Shown here one piece after another: positions 33,796-45,015 of a stretch of 64,000 nucleotides of DNA. The DNA is taken from the NCBI RefSeq assembly GCF_050908995.1, contig NC_135121.1, positions 7,130,001 through 7,194,000 on the forward strand. Reading direction: 5' to 3'. The notes under the pieces are model-generated. The model was not told the DNA's origin. It saw only the letters and a list, made by a program, of their open reading frames with translations, and ran no database searches. Within the stretch, counting starts at the first letter, position 1. Every line of letters starts with the position of its first letter. A program made the translations under genes and the position numbers. Source of the DNA: Andrena cerasifolii. Lineage: Eukaryota; Arthropoda; Insecta; Hymenoptera; Andrenidae.

Positions 33796-34816
33796 TCCTC
33801 GAATACCATGGTATGGTTACCAGTGTTACCGCAACCATAATTGCGGTGTATCTGGTATTGCCAGTTTTGTGTCTGGAAAAACAAAATTTCTTTCCCAGCT
33901 TTTCTCTCCTTTTTTTACTTTTCTTCTTTTATCCTTTTTCATTCCGATCTTGAGCGTCTGCCTTTTTCGGTAACTGAAATCGACTTGACGCTGCGTTATA
34001 GGCAGATTGGGGAGGATGAAGTCTGCAGACAAAGTTGGGTGGTAGGAGTCGTTGTTAGGTGACTTTCCCTCGGAAAAGAGGCTCGAGAGTTTGCCCGGGA
34101 AGAAGCAAGGTGTAACTCGAGCCATTTCACGGTTCGCCGTCTTCTGATTTTAATTGCATAACCCGTGAACGCAAACAGCGGCGAAGTTTACGGACTGTTT
34201 CAAAGTTCGTCTAAACAGGAAGGAAAGGGTAACATGTAAATAGACGGCGCAACCGTGTCAGGTGTTGAAACAAATAAGTTTCCGGCGCTGAATTTTCCGC
34301 CAGCTCGAGGCAAACCGTTTTCCACCGTGCTGGTCGACTGCGCTGATGACAGCCGGGCCGGCGAATTCTGCTTCTATGGTCGCTCGTTGGCATTAATTCT
34401 TAACAGACTAGTTCTTCGCGTATTCGGATCAGACACCTCTGCGCCAAATCGTCCTTTCGTTCTTATTTCAGTGAATTCTGCTCGCGGCGCTGCTTTCGGT
34501 CGAAATGTACGGATTTCCATGACGAACTTGTGTATTTCCAACGGGAAATCTGTTCCTCGATACTTTGCGCCCTTTTTAACGAATACGCTTGTAATAAATA
34601 TATTCTGACCGGTGAGATACGAGGTGGAAAATAAATACAGCGTTGTCTCTCAAATTGCACGCGTTTTCCGATTCTCTGTACGCGTGAAGCTATCCCCGTT
34701 ACTTCTTCTGTAGTCGCCGCACAGTCGAAATACCGAGGTTCAATTAATTTTCTTCGACTGAGCGACAGAATTTGGGTATCGCACATCAAAGAGAAACCCG
34801 AAGAAAAAAACAACTG
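33796..34816. other. Unannotated stretch, no gene recognised
   Basis: Mixed composition. Short frames only, with no recognised domain or repeat. Confidence 0.6.
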
Positions 34817-35735
34817 CGCGTCGCACAGTGGTTTGAATAGAGGAAAAAAGTCAGTTTTTGAATGTTATGTACACAGAATTTTTTCAATACAATTCCATAG
34901 TAGGATAGTTGAAGCACCAGAACCAACAAGAATTTTCTGTAAATACCATTAATTTGTAGGGAAATCATAATATGAAAGTTGGGGAGTAGAACACCTGCGA
35001 TTTTGAGTTGCAAATGCACTATCTTTCAAGTAGAATTTCAAATATCTGCAAATTAAAAAGAAAAACGCAATTTTGTAATTTGATTATGTTCATACTGAAC
35101 ATATATATTACATGAATTAAGTCAATGACATCCTCGTTGATTTCAGTAGGTCATAAGTGGAACAAATAGGTATTTTTAACAATAGAATCGAAGTTTAATT
35201 AGACAACTTTTTCGCGACAGCTAGCGTCAAGGTAAGACTTAATACTAGTGGTGCATTATACCTTTAAGTACATAATCAAACTGGTATCAGCTGCGTAAAC
35301 CTGCGGCTTTGGTGTAGGCAGCATTTTTTCTATAACTTTTACCAGTAAGTATTTGGAGTATCTTCCCTTCGTTTTTCATAATATCGAAAAATATTTTAGA
35401 TAAAAGTTGAATGGTTTCTAGGAGGCCATAATTTAATTAGTTTTTTATATTAGTTTTTTAGGATTCAGTTCATCATTTTCTATGACAAAGTATTAACCTA
35501 CTTATGTCAAAAAACTATTAGTTTAGTAGATATTTTAATTTAATCATTAATATTGACACACAAATATCTCCTATACTAAGGAGATATTTTGTTTTTATCA
35601 ATTTTGACTTCATATTTGTAATCAGCGACCTCAAAAACCCCGGGATACCCAGTCTTGTACAAATTGAAGGTTTCACATTGATGCTACTATAATTTTTCCT
35701 TGATATGGGGATTTCGGACTACTGTGCGGCGCCCC
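34817..35735. mobile_element. Non-autonomous DNA element with GCGYCGCACAGTGG termini
   Basis: The left end reads GCGTCGCACAGTGGTTTG and the right end inverted reads GCGCCGCACAGTAGTCCG. Near the left end AGAGGAAAAAAGTC is shared with the element at 2758. Near the right end TTCATATTTGTAATCAGCGA resembles TCATATTCGTAATCAACG inside the element at 27106. About 900 bases, AT-rich, non-coding. No clear target duplication. Confidence 0.65.
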
Positions 35736-37249
35736 ATACCACTCGAGCGCTCGAGGAGGAATCAAAGCGAGCCGAATAGGCTACTCATCTCTCAAATTGC
35801 GTGCGCCCGGTCCCGACGCTCGCGTATATAGAGAGGCAGAACTGTATCTATCTTTAATTCTCAAAAACGAACTTACAATCGCATTAATAGCAATCACGTT
35901 TACGTTTCCCAGAGCATCAAATGGTTTTACTCGAATAGAATTTGACTGCACTTCACAGACGCACCGTTTACGGCACGCTCGACTCCGTCCGCATCTGCAC
36001 GCGGAGTACTCGCGTCGCCAATGTCCAATAATCAATTTTGCAGTTGAATAGACTTAACCGGCACCGTAGAAATTCTTGCCTCGGAGGGAAGGGAAAAATT
36101 AACTTTACAAACGCGATCGATCTAGAGGATCGTTTTATTCGCACGCGCCAACCCCCTCGACCGCTCCGAATCGAAACAAATATCCTTTTCACCACGAGTC
36201 TCGCTGGACTCTCATCGCCCACCTTCCCCTATCCTTCTCTCTCTGTTTCCCTCTACCTTTTCTGTTTTTCGAAACGAAGTTTCCCGCTCGATCACGATTC
36301 ATGGGTCGTGCAGTTTCGACGCAATTCCCGTTTATCGACTGGCTCGGAACGGGCAACCGAGTTTTCGTGTTCGGATGCTCGGCCAGCTTAAACAGCCCGA
36401 CGTCCGCGGCACTGCACGATCCGTCATCCGCAACGGCTGATTAATTGAAGCCTCAAGCGCGACGCTGCGCTTACTTTTTCCCCCAGTGAAATGGTCCACG
36501 TGAAATCGATTCATCCCGCGTTCTTAAAAACACGAATAATTCGCGATTTCAATGGCACCCGAATCGGGCCTAATACTACCCATTAACTAATCACGTTTCC
36601 TCCATCTTCATCCCCAACTCTCGCGGACTTCTTCCGCTATCTATTCCCCTGCAAACTACCTCGGAGCCTGCACAGTGCGAGTCGGACTCGCAGAATGAAT
36701 CCATGACCCAGTTTCCTTCAATATCCACCCATCGGCGCGAAGTATTATCGCACTTGAAAAATCTCTGGTACATTCGATACATGCATATGCACATGGTGCG
36801 TAGGCATCGGGAATATAGTCGTCCAGTGTGCCGCGGCAATGCTTGTTCCAATGCGCTGAAAGAGTGATCGGAGAGGTCGAATAATGAATTCGATCAGGGA
36901 ACGAGTCACTCGTTTCAATCGAGCGTTTCTCCTCCTTCCTCCAGGCGTTATGGCCCTGTTTTAAATCCCACGAACACTTGATGCTTTTCGAAGATGTTGC
37001 GTTAAAGCTCGTTTCGTTAAAGGGATGGGGGAACTAGATTCATTTAAAGAGATTGAAGATGGAACTTCAGTGTGAAAAGGTGAATCGGTCGAAGTGGGAG
37101 TTAGTTCTCGGGGCGATTAACAAGTTTCGGTTTCGTGCGTGGCGCCCAAGAAATGGGAACTTTCTATGGAGGAAGAACGATTATCAGGGAAGTTCAGAGG
37201 GAGTTCTGTTTCGGACTGCACAAGGCGACTGAACTATTTCCCTAGCTTT
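35736..37249. other. Unannotated stretch, no gene recognised
   Basis: GC-rich between two AT-rich elements. Frames up to 117 codons without recognised domains. Confidence 0.6.
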
Positions 37250-37251
37250 TA

Positions 37252-38213
37252 AGGTAAATGTCCCAATATCTGGACACTAGTGTAAATAATACTGATTATT
37301 ACATTTAATATTCGCTCTATCCATAAAGTAACTATTTTATTCAATTATTCAAATATTTGATAAAATATATTCATGTACATATTTTTTTTAGTAAACTTGT
37401 AACGCTCGTAATAAAAATAAATTTTTTTGAACTCTCCAGTTTACACCATTTTAGTATTGTTCTTATCTGATTTGCTAAACAGTCTCTACTTTTTCTTAAG
37501 CGAATATAATTAATAATGTTTAGTATATTGGTGCAACTAATATATTTTTAGAGAACTGGTGCCTTGTAGTATTATTTTTTGATTGGAAGATTAAAATTAA
37601 AGGTCTTATTAGTTTTTTATTCGCGTGTCTATCTACTGGTACAGTGAAATTTCGGAATGGCTCTAAACCTGAAGTTATTGTTGACACAATATTAAAATCG
37701 TTACTTATTATCTTGTTTTAATGATAACATTCAATTCAATATTCATGTGTAAAATTCGCGTGTCACACACGAATACACATATTCTTAAAATTAATCATTC
37801 AATAATAGATTGTTTTTACTCAAGTTTGTTTACTGATTTCAATAAATTACTTATACAGAAAAAATATGCCAATAGGAAAAACTATTGTGTTGTTTTTTTT
37901 ATTTAATTTCCCTAGAAAACATCCAAATTGCTGATGTTTCATCATGTGTACAGTTAATGGGACAGTAAAATCGGGACAGCGGGACATACTAGTTAAGCTG
38001 TCCAGGAATTGGGCCATTGTAAGGACTATGAATTTTCAATATTTTACAAAATTATTCAATTCAATAACATGTTGTTTTTTTTAAATGAAAAATTACACGC
38101 AGTGCCGCACGTAATTGCAAAATTGTTTTTACACAAATCGACTTGTATAACTGCAAAATTCTCAACCGCGTCTCCCCCGTACCTTAAATGTCCAGGTATT
38201 GGGACATTTACCT
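37252..38213. mobile_element. TA-flanked MITE with TGTCCCAAT words
   Basis: TA at 37250-37251 and 38214-38215 flank AGGTAAATGTCCCAATATCT and, inverted, AGGTAAATGTCCCAATACCT, each continuing GGACA. A diverged extra copy of the right terminus lies about 190 bases inside the right end (37999-38025, TGTCCAGGAATTGGGCCATT). Further GGGACA words stand at 37958-37985. The interior is AT-rich and non-coding. It has the same architecture as the other TA-flanked elements, with a different word. Confidence 0.85.
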
Positions 38214-38215
38214 TA

Positions 38216-41200
38216 TTCCCACTGTTCTTTCATTCCTCTCTTTTTCGTGCCCCTCGACTCGCACCCTGCAGCAACTTCGACCCCACCACTTTCGCTCGAC
38301 TTATAATTTCATCGCGCCTCTAGTACTTTCACGTGTTATTTCTGTTGCACGATTTAAATGTGGCTTCAGCGGGCCAGGTTTTGCTATGGTTGCTTTGGAC
38401 CAGCTAAGGGGGTTGGATCGCTTGTTTGCTAATAATTTTCTGCTACCCTTGGCGCATCCAGTTTCTTTCTCTGGGTGCAATGCTGATAAAGCTAGCGGGT
38501 CGCTTTGAAATTTAAAATGTCATGGGTTGCCTGTTTCCTTCAGGCCTGGATCGTTCGACCTCAGATCCTTGATCCCTCACTTGGTCACTCTGAGATCTTG
38601 GATTCTTATACCTCGAATTTTATGTCTTCTCAGTTACGAACACTTTTCGATCTACAGTTCTTGAGAACGTGGATGCACAACTTTGGTAAGCTTAATCCTT
38701 GAGTCCTGATTCCACTAATTATGTCCTCGTTTCATAGTTCCAGCAAATAACGTCACAGCATCTTGCATTTCCCATCGATTAGTGACAACGATTGATACCC
38801 GTCGTCGAGTTCCGGACCTCTTAACCGTCAATCTCGAATTTCTTCGTTGATGTATCTCTAGAGTAAGGTTCGATACTGCAGCTTCGCCGTAAATCCGGCT
38901 ATTCGACTCGGGGGTTTATATTTATGGGGGCACTAAGTTGGCTACCATGTGACCTCCATCTATCGTATCGACGTTACAAGAGAGACGACTCAAGGGTGAA
39001 GCCCAACGACTCGATAGTATCGAATTTTGAGAGAAAGGTCTCGCCCTCGGTGCACGGAGGATGTTTTAAATCCTCTCGTGGCGTTTCAATCTTGTCGTAG
39101 CTGGGATTCCTTGTAAACACCCGGTTATCGAATCGTTCTGGTATCTTTCGAATCCTCTCCGTACTGAGATGGGAGACTTGAGCGTGGTAATAAATTACAC
39201 TTCTTAATAAACTCACCAAAGAAATATGGTTCATTTTAACACCAAAAACTACTTTGGAGAAAATATCGAGCGGACGAACAAACAACCGCTCTAGAGTCCT
39301 TCTAACCGAATGCCCCCACAGTCGCGTTCCTTCCAGAATCGCAGGAAACGCGTACCGCGTGCACAAATTTGGGAAAACCCCTGGCCCTGAGAACAAGGGA
39401 GGTTTCGTCGCCAGGCAAATCCAACAGTCACGAAACCTTCAGTTGAACTTTATGACCTTACCTAGTCGCCTTCTACCCCGCCCGAAAATTCGATGCTACG
39501 CACGCTACAGTACTATGTGTTCTTGGATAACATACAACCCAGTTTTTAAAGCTGAAGCTTAATTCGCGATTAAAATTCAGAGTTCTGTCTATCCTGCGCC
39601 TCGTCTGCGACACCCAGACCTAACCCAGACGCAGAGCTTCGTTCAATGATTTAAAAACACCCTTGGACAGGTACCCCCAATTACCGACTCAGGCGAGCAG
39701 GCTTCTCTCGCCACCCTTCCCGAGCAAACTCCATCCCCGCGCGAACAGCTAGACAAAACGACTCGCCAGCCTTTATTTACGAACCCTCTGAGAGGACAAT
39801 TTCGAGTCGTTCGTTTTCTAGGCTCCCAGTGATTAACTGCCCCTCCTTCCCGCGCTTGAATTCCAAAAGCCGAGGAGTCTAGGTCCCTGGTTCGATTCTC
39901 GCCACCTCTTCGTTCAACTGGCAGAGCTTGCCCCTCGACCCTGCCGATGTAATTGCCGTGCGTTTCGAGATAATTGCCGTGACAGCTTTGTCATTGAGGC
40001 GCCTACTCGTCCGCGGATAGAGCGGGTCCCTCAATTAGGGGAAGAAGAGGGCCACCGAATGGGGATGGCAAGACGCGTGGCAGTGCGAGGGCGAAACGGA
40101 GCCTTCTGCAGCGCAGAGGGCCGCGAAACTGTCGAGTGGTCCTCGAGCAAACGGTGTATTTCGAGCGCAGGTTACTTAGGGCCCACGACGATGCATTTTT
40201 ACCGTGGAAGAGTAATCCTCCTTAATTTAAGTCGGTTGCTTTCGAAGAAATCTGACGAGCATCGAGGATTCATCCTTGCTACGACGAGTACTTCTTCCAT
40301 TTTCACTTTACATTAATAGAAGCTTTGAACTTGGCTTCTGATTGGAGTCAAGATTAAATCCTCGTCAAGCCCGGAGTAGATCCGAGTGCATTCAGTAAAT
40401 GAGGTAAAGTAGAATCGCAGTTAATGAAGTTTCTGTATTTACCTTCATCGATCTACGGCTGAAAAAAAAGTTTCTATTACGTAACGTCTGCGAGGTTCGA
40501 TTGACCTCTCTATAGCCGCGATATTACGCAACTGTTCCACAGCTGGTGACGCCACCTCAGTGCCTGCAACATCTGTGTTTTCATCATCCACGCTCTCCTT
40601 GGTTCATTCCCCTTGTCTTCGAAGTCACTTCTCGTTAAGGCGGGAGACGTATCACGTTTACGGCAACCGAAACTTCCCTTAACTTATTCAACGCCTGTAT
40701 GTTCCTCGATACCTCCAGACACTTCGTTCCTGGATCAGGTTTCCCCGTGCACTATCGCCTAGCAAGTTCTCGAATCTGTCATTGTTCGGCCATATATCGG
40801 GATTAAGCCGAGCGAGGACCGAGCTTGTGGAACCACAGCCGTTCGCTCGCTTTACCTTCGCGCTGCCGCGGATCATCGCCGAATAACAAGGAGAATAATA
40901 TTAAGAAGAACTGTGTCCGAGTCTCTGCTGGGAGAGAGGCAATTGGAGAAGTTTTTCGAGCTTTGGATCCAACTCTTCCTTCCATCTGCGCCATCGTTCC
41001 ATGGATATATTACTCGCAGAAATCCAGTTATCTCCGGGTCAGGCGACACTCCTGATTCTACGATCTAAGCAGAGAGTCTGGAGGACCCCTCCGGGACTCG
41101 AATGTGGTTCCGTTTCATCACTGGCGCGGAGCGCTGTCCATTCCAGCCTCCCCCCCCGCTATATTCTTTCACTTTTCTGTATATTGCGCTTCCGCCAGTC

Positions 41201-41869
41201 CATTATCCGCGCGGAATGAACTTCCGTATCGCGCGGCGCGTACGTGCAACCAGCACGGAGGAAAGGAGACTCGAGTAAATTCGAATTTAACCCCGTTTCG
41301 TTGAGCCCGGACACTCGGATTCCCTGCCCTTCTGCCTCTCTCAAATTTTCCTAATACTCTCCGTTGTTATGGATTGTTCGGAGTTCGCGGGATGGCCACT
41401 CTACATGCTAACGCGAAGGCAGCGCCGGAGAAAAAGCGGAGTGCTCCGGGATCTCTTCTGGGATTCAAAAATCTGGCACACTTCGCGGTAGACAAGAGCG
41501 CGAGTGCCACGGAACAGGGAACTCGTTGGTATTCTACATGTTTCTGTGTATTACTTTCGCGAAAAATCCACGTTCCGTATAAGAAGCGCTTCCGTATTCC
41601 ACGGTACACGCGTAGGGTGCATGGAAAGAGGAGGAGCGCCGGGGATGTCATTAGAATTCTAATCTCCGCACCTCCTTCGCACCCCTCGACGGCCGTTGCA
41701 GATTCATCCGCCGAAGATTCACCTCCGATACTGATAATCTCGCGTCGATGCAATCCTGATCGAGTTCCAGTACAGCGGATTACCATGTTACGTACGCAGC
41801 CCTATCTTTGAACTTTTAAACTCTTCCGGGTGTCCGGAATGCACGTGACCCGGCGGGGTCACAGTTTCC
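38216..41869. other. Unannotated stretch, no gene recognised
   Basis: About 3.6 kb of GC-rich, CpG-rich DNA. Frames up to 145 codons on both strands overlap one another (41374-41811 plus and 41367-41786 minus cover the same DNA). A B-box-like GGTTCGATTC at about 39890 lacks a tRNA fold around it. Confidence 0.6.
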
Positions 41870-42366
41870 TGCAGTGGTGGGATGCAACCGAGTTTTCCCG
41901 GAAAACCTAATATTCAATGAAGGCATTCATATCCCCACTACGTTTTTACCGAATTTCATGATATATAAAGGGCCATCAATCAATACTCGGGGGCTCATTT
42001 CAAGACTAACACGCGTAGACAAAAGAGGCTTGCGAGACCGAGTAGTATTTTCCTTCGAGCATGGTACCAACTTTTACCATACAGTACGCAGAGTTGCTGA
42101 TAGGTGTTGTGACTGTTAACTCTTATTCTTTTGAGACTCCCGCATTTCTCAGTGCGTCAAAACCGAGAGGTGGACCTAGGTACCGCGACAGAGACACTAA
42201 ACAATTGTAAAAGACTGAGATTATATACAGAATATAATTAGTTATTATAAATTCAGTGTTCTCTTCAATCATCATCCGAATTTTCTCTTTGAGACCAACC
42301 CACAAAGATACCTCTTTACCGCTCAAGGGGTATCACATTATAAAGTTACGAGGCTAAACTAACATT
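41870..42366 (+). promoter_or_regulatory. Possible TATA promoter, perhaps part of an LTR
   Basis: TATATAAA lies at 41962-41969 and an initiator-like TCATT at 41995-41999, about 33-35 bases downstream, a plausible insect core promoter. The region continues to ...AACA at 42361-42364, followed shortly by TGGCTCCCGGGG, which could mimic a primer-binding site after an LTR. No coding sequence was found, so both readings are speculative. Confidence 0.25.
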
Positions 42367-42628
42367 CCTAGTGGCTCCCGGGGAAACCAGACCCCGGTTC
42401 GTCCACGATAACCACCTGCCTAGTGGCTCCCGGGGATACCAGACCCCGGTTTGTCCACGATAATCACCTTCCTAGTGGCTCCCGGGGATACCAGACCCCG
42501 GTTCGTCCGTGAAAATTTTACCTTCCTAGTGGCTCCCGGGAATACCAGACCCGGGTTCGTCCACGACATCCAACCTCCTTATAGCGGCTCCCGGGGATAC
42601 CAGGCCCCGGTTCGTCCGCTACTAACAA
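42367..42628. repeat. Five-copy 52-54-bp tandem array of hairpins
   Basis: Units begin CCTAGTGGCTCCCGGGG (CCTTATAGCGG in the last) at 42367, 42419, 42471, 42525 and 42577. Each holds CCGGGG-ATACCAGA-CCCCGG, a 6-bp stem with an 8-base loop, followed by TTCGTCC and a more variable spacer. In the fourth unit two substitutions occur together and a 6-bp stem is still formed (CCCGGG and CCCGGG). The spacers are not unique sequences and the repeat has no CRISPR context. Confidence 0.9.
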
Positions 42629-43519
42629 ACTCCAACAAACAAATTCAATCCTCGGCCTCGCAGCCGCCACTCTCATTGCCCTCAGCCTCACCTCGTAACA
42701 ACCCCGAATTTCGCTAAGCGTCGTCAACTGCCCTGCTCGCTAAGACCCGCTCACTTTTCTCAGATTACCATCTCGCCCTGAATCTTCGTGTTCCTCGATA
42801 TACATATCTCGATCCTTCCTCAGAACACGGCGCAAGCAGCGAAATGCTCGCGCTGTCATTAAACCCCAGAATTATTTACACGGCGTTAATTTTCCTCGAA
42901 CAGCTAACGCGGATGAATTAAGCGCACGTGGGCACACGCACGCAGCCTCAGAGTTCGAACAGCCTCCAGTTATGTATATCGCGGACATTACGCGCTATTT
43001 TATGCCGTACTTTAAAAGTTAACGCTGACTCGGAAGTTGGAAACTACGGGGCGCGCATAGTTGCGCCCAAGTATTTCACAAGTGTCTGCAGACTCCGTGA
43101 ATTCTTGAAATATCTGGATTAAAGCCTGCGCCGATGTATTAAGTTCACGCTGGCCGAGTTCTATTTGCGGTCGCCGCGATAGATTTACGAGGCTCCCGCT
43201 CCGAAAACTTCCGCGCGGGGGAGGAAACAAATTTGAATAATACGCTCGCCACGCATTCGCCATTTAACCAGGGCCGCGAATGTTCCTCGAAATTTCCGCG
43301 CAACTTCCGGGGGCCAAATTTCGGACGTTCGACGAATATTCGCGAATTTGTCCAATTTTCAGCCCGCTGCAAAATTACGGCGCCCTTAATTGCTAGATTC
43401 TGGTACGGCTTTCGCGCGCATTAGATTACAGTTCTGTTTCCCTTTAATGGCTGCTTGATGTTGCTTCTACTGCTGATAGTCGCTGTTAAACGATAATCCG
43501 TTTGTCAGTTTGGCAGAGG
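42629..43519. other. Unannotated stretch, no gene recognised
   Basis: GC-rich, with short overlapping frames and no recognised domain or repeat. Confidence 0.6.
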
Positions 43520-43521
43520 TA

Positions 43522-43803
43522 GGGGAGACCGGGGCTGAAAGTTCCAGGGGTAAGGTTGTTCCGACGGCTCTATCTTCGAAATAAAAAGAGGCGTTGTACT
43601 TTTAATTATTTTTTCCGCGTGAGTTGATCACGCCACTCTGTCTCCCACTTTAATACTGTCCGCGACAGCGAATCGTGTAGTTGTAAGCCTATTAGTCGCT
43701 GAAAAATGAAAATAGGACGTGTACAGGTATAATGCCCATTGGGCCCCTTTTATTTTAATACCTTAAACCCACCACCGTTATAATCGTGTATCAAAAACTG
43801 CAC

Positions 43804-43874
<71 letters not shown>

Positions 43875-44850
43875 ATAAGCGTGATACATATAATACTGTC
43901 GAATAAAAGATCATGGCACGCGGTACGTAACGCCATCGAAGAACAAGGCACGATTGACTCGAATGATCTAGATCACTCCCGTATAAAGAGGGAGGGAAAA
44001 GGGCAGCAGGGCACCCATGGCGGGAAGCGTAAATCTGTTCAGTCGCGTACCAGATAAGTAAAAAAATTTCTATCATTATTTTTTGGTATATTTCAATTAT
44101 TTAACGTCGATATTATTGATTGATTCGTTCTTATGGATCAAATTGACATTTAAGAACATGGTGTAATAGTGTTTAGCGTTTGAATATATGTATAAGCAGA
44201 ATAGTCTCTCAAATTGCGACATGTGTCGGTAGGGGCTAGTTGTTACCGCGACTTGGGGTACGTTGTTACCGTAACAACTTGCCCCACCGCAAATGTACAA
44301 GGTGAATGTCCCAATTTCTGCTCATTACAAAGGTAACTCGTCATAAAGAAGGTGAAAAAAATTTGTTTGCGATCAAAATTTGCAAAATTAACGAAGGGAA
44401 ATAAGGACGGTATAAAGTAAATGATAAAACTTCGGTTTTCTTGGTTATTTCAAAATGTTAGATAGGACATTTTAACTGAAGAAGGCAGAGTAGATTATAG
44501 TTTTTATACCAAAGATAATGTTTATGGTTATTATATCGTTTTGGTTTTCTTTTAAAGATAATACATTTTCGTTGGTCCGAACCTTCGTAAATAAACATTT
44601 TTAATAAAATTCTGTTTTATTTCATTAGAAAATTAAATGTTTCATTAAAATGCAACTTTTATATCTTAGTAACAACTTACCCCAATGCGATAGCAACTTG
44701 CCCCATAAAGGGGTAAGAAGTTCCGCTTCGATAAGCCACAAATAAATTACTTTCTATGAAAAACCTGTTACAATATATCAAACACAAGCTTAAAATAAAA
44801 AAATATAATAAATTTAACAAGAAATCGGAACTTTTAGCCCCGGTCTCCCT
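43522..44850. mobile_element. TA-flanked MITE with GGGGTAAGTTGTT words
   Basis: TA at 43520-43521 and 44851-44852 flank GGGGAGACCGGGGCTGAAAG and the inverse of CTTTTAGCCCCGGTCTCCC. The word GGGGTAAGGTTGTT at about 43557 recurs inverted at 44269 (AACAACTTGCCCC), 44668 (AACAACTTACCCC) and 44692 (CAACTTGCCCC). The interior includes a (TA)n microsatellite and a short block resembling the end of the element at 37252. Non-coding. Confidence 0.8.
43803..43871. repeat. (TA)n microsatellite
   Basis: About 33 uninterrupted TA dinucleotides within the TA-flanked MITE. It generates a spurious Tyr/Ile-repeat open frame on the minus strand. Confidence 0.95.
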
Positions 44851-44874
44851 TACTTGATTAAAAATTCTTTTGAT

Positions 44875-45015
44875 ATTATTATTATTATTATTATTATTAA
44901 ACGTCTTTATTGCAAACAAACAAGACACAGCAGGTAGAAAACAGAGAGAAGCACGACAAATGCATAGGCGAGGTTCAGTCAGGACTGTTTTTCAACCCAA
45001 CCTTAAACGAGAATA
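44875..45015 (-). mobile_element. Possible 3' end of a non-LTR retrotransposon
   Basis: Read on the minus strand, the segment ends GCAATAAAGACGTTTAATAA and then eight or so TAA repeats (44876-44899). A polyadenylation-like AATAAA just before a TAA-repeat tail is the usual 3' end of I/jockey/R1-type non-LTR elements. No reverse-transcriptase frame was recognised upstream, so the 5' limit is uncertain. Confidence 0.4.

Noticed and set aside
39870..39920. tRNA-like B box (GGTTCGATTC)
   Set aside because: No A box at the right distance and no acceptor stem or anticodon arm could be paired. The same holds for GGTTCGATCC near 15855 and GGTTCGAGTC near 52905.
42367..42628. CRISPR-like spacing of repeats
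   Set aside because: Spacers are similar to each other, the repeat includes most of the unit, and the window is eukaryotic; it is a tandem array.
43750..44076. Minus-strand frame with a Tyr/Ile repeat
   Set aside because: It is the translation of the (TA)n microsatellite.
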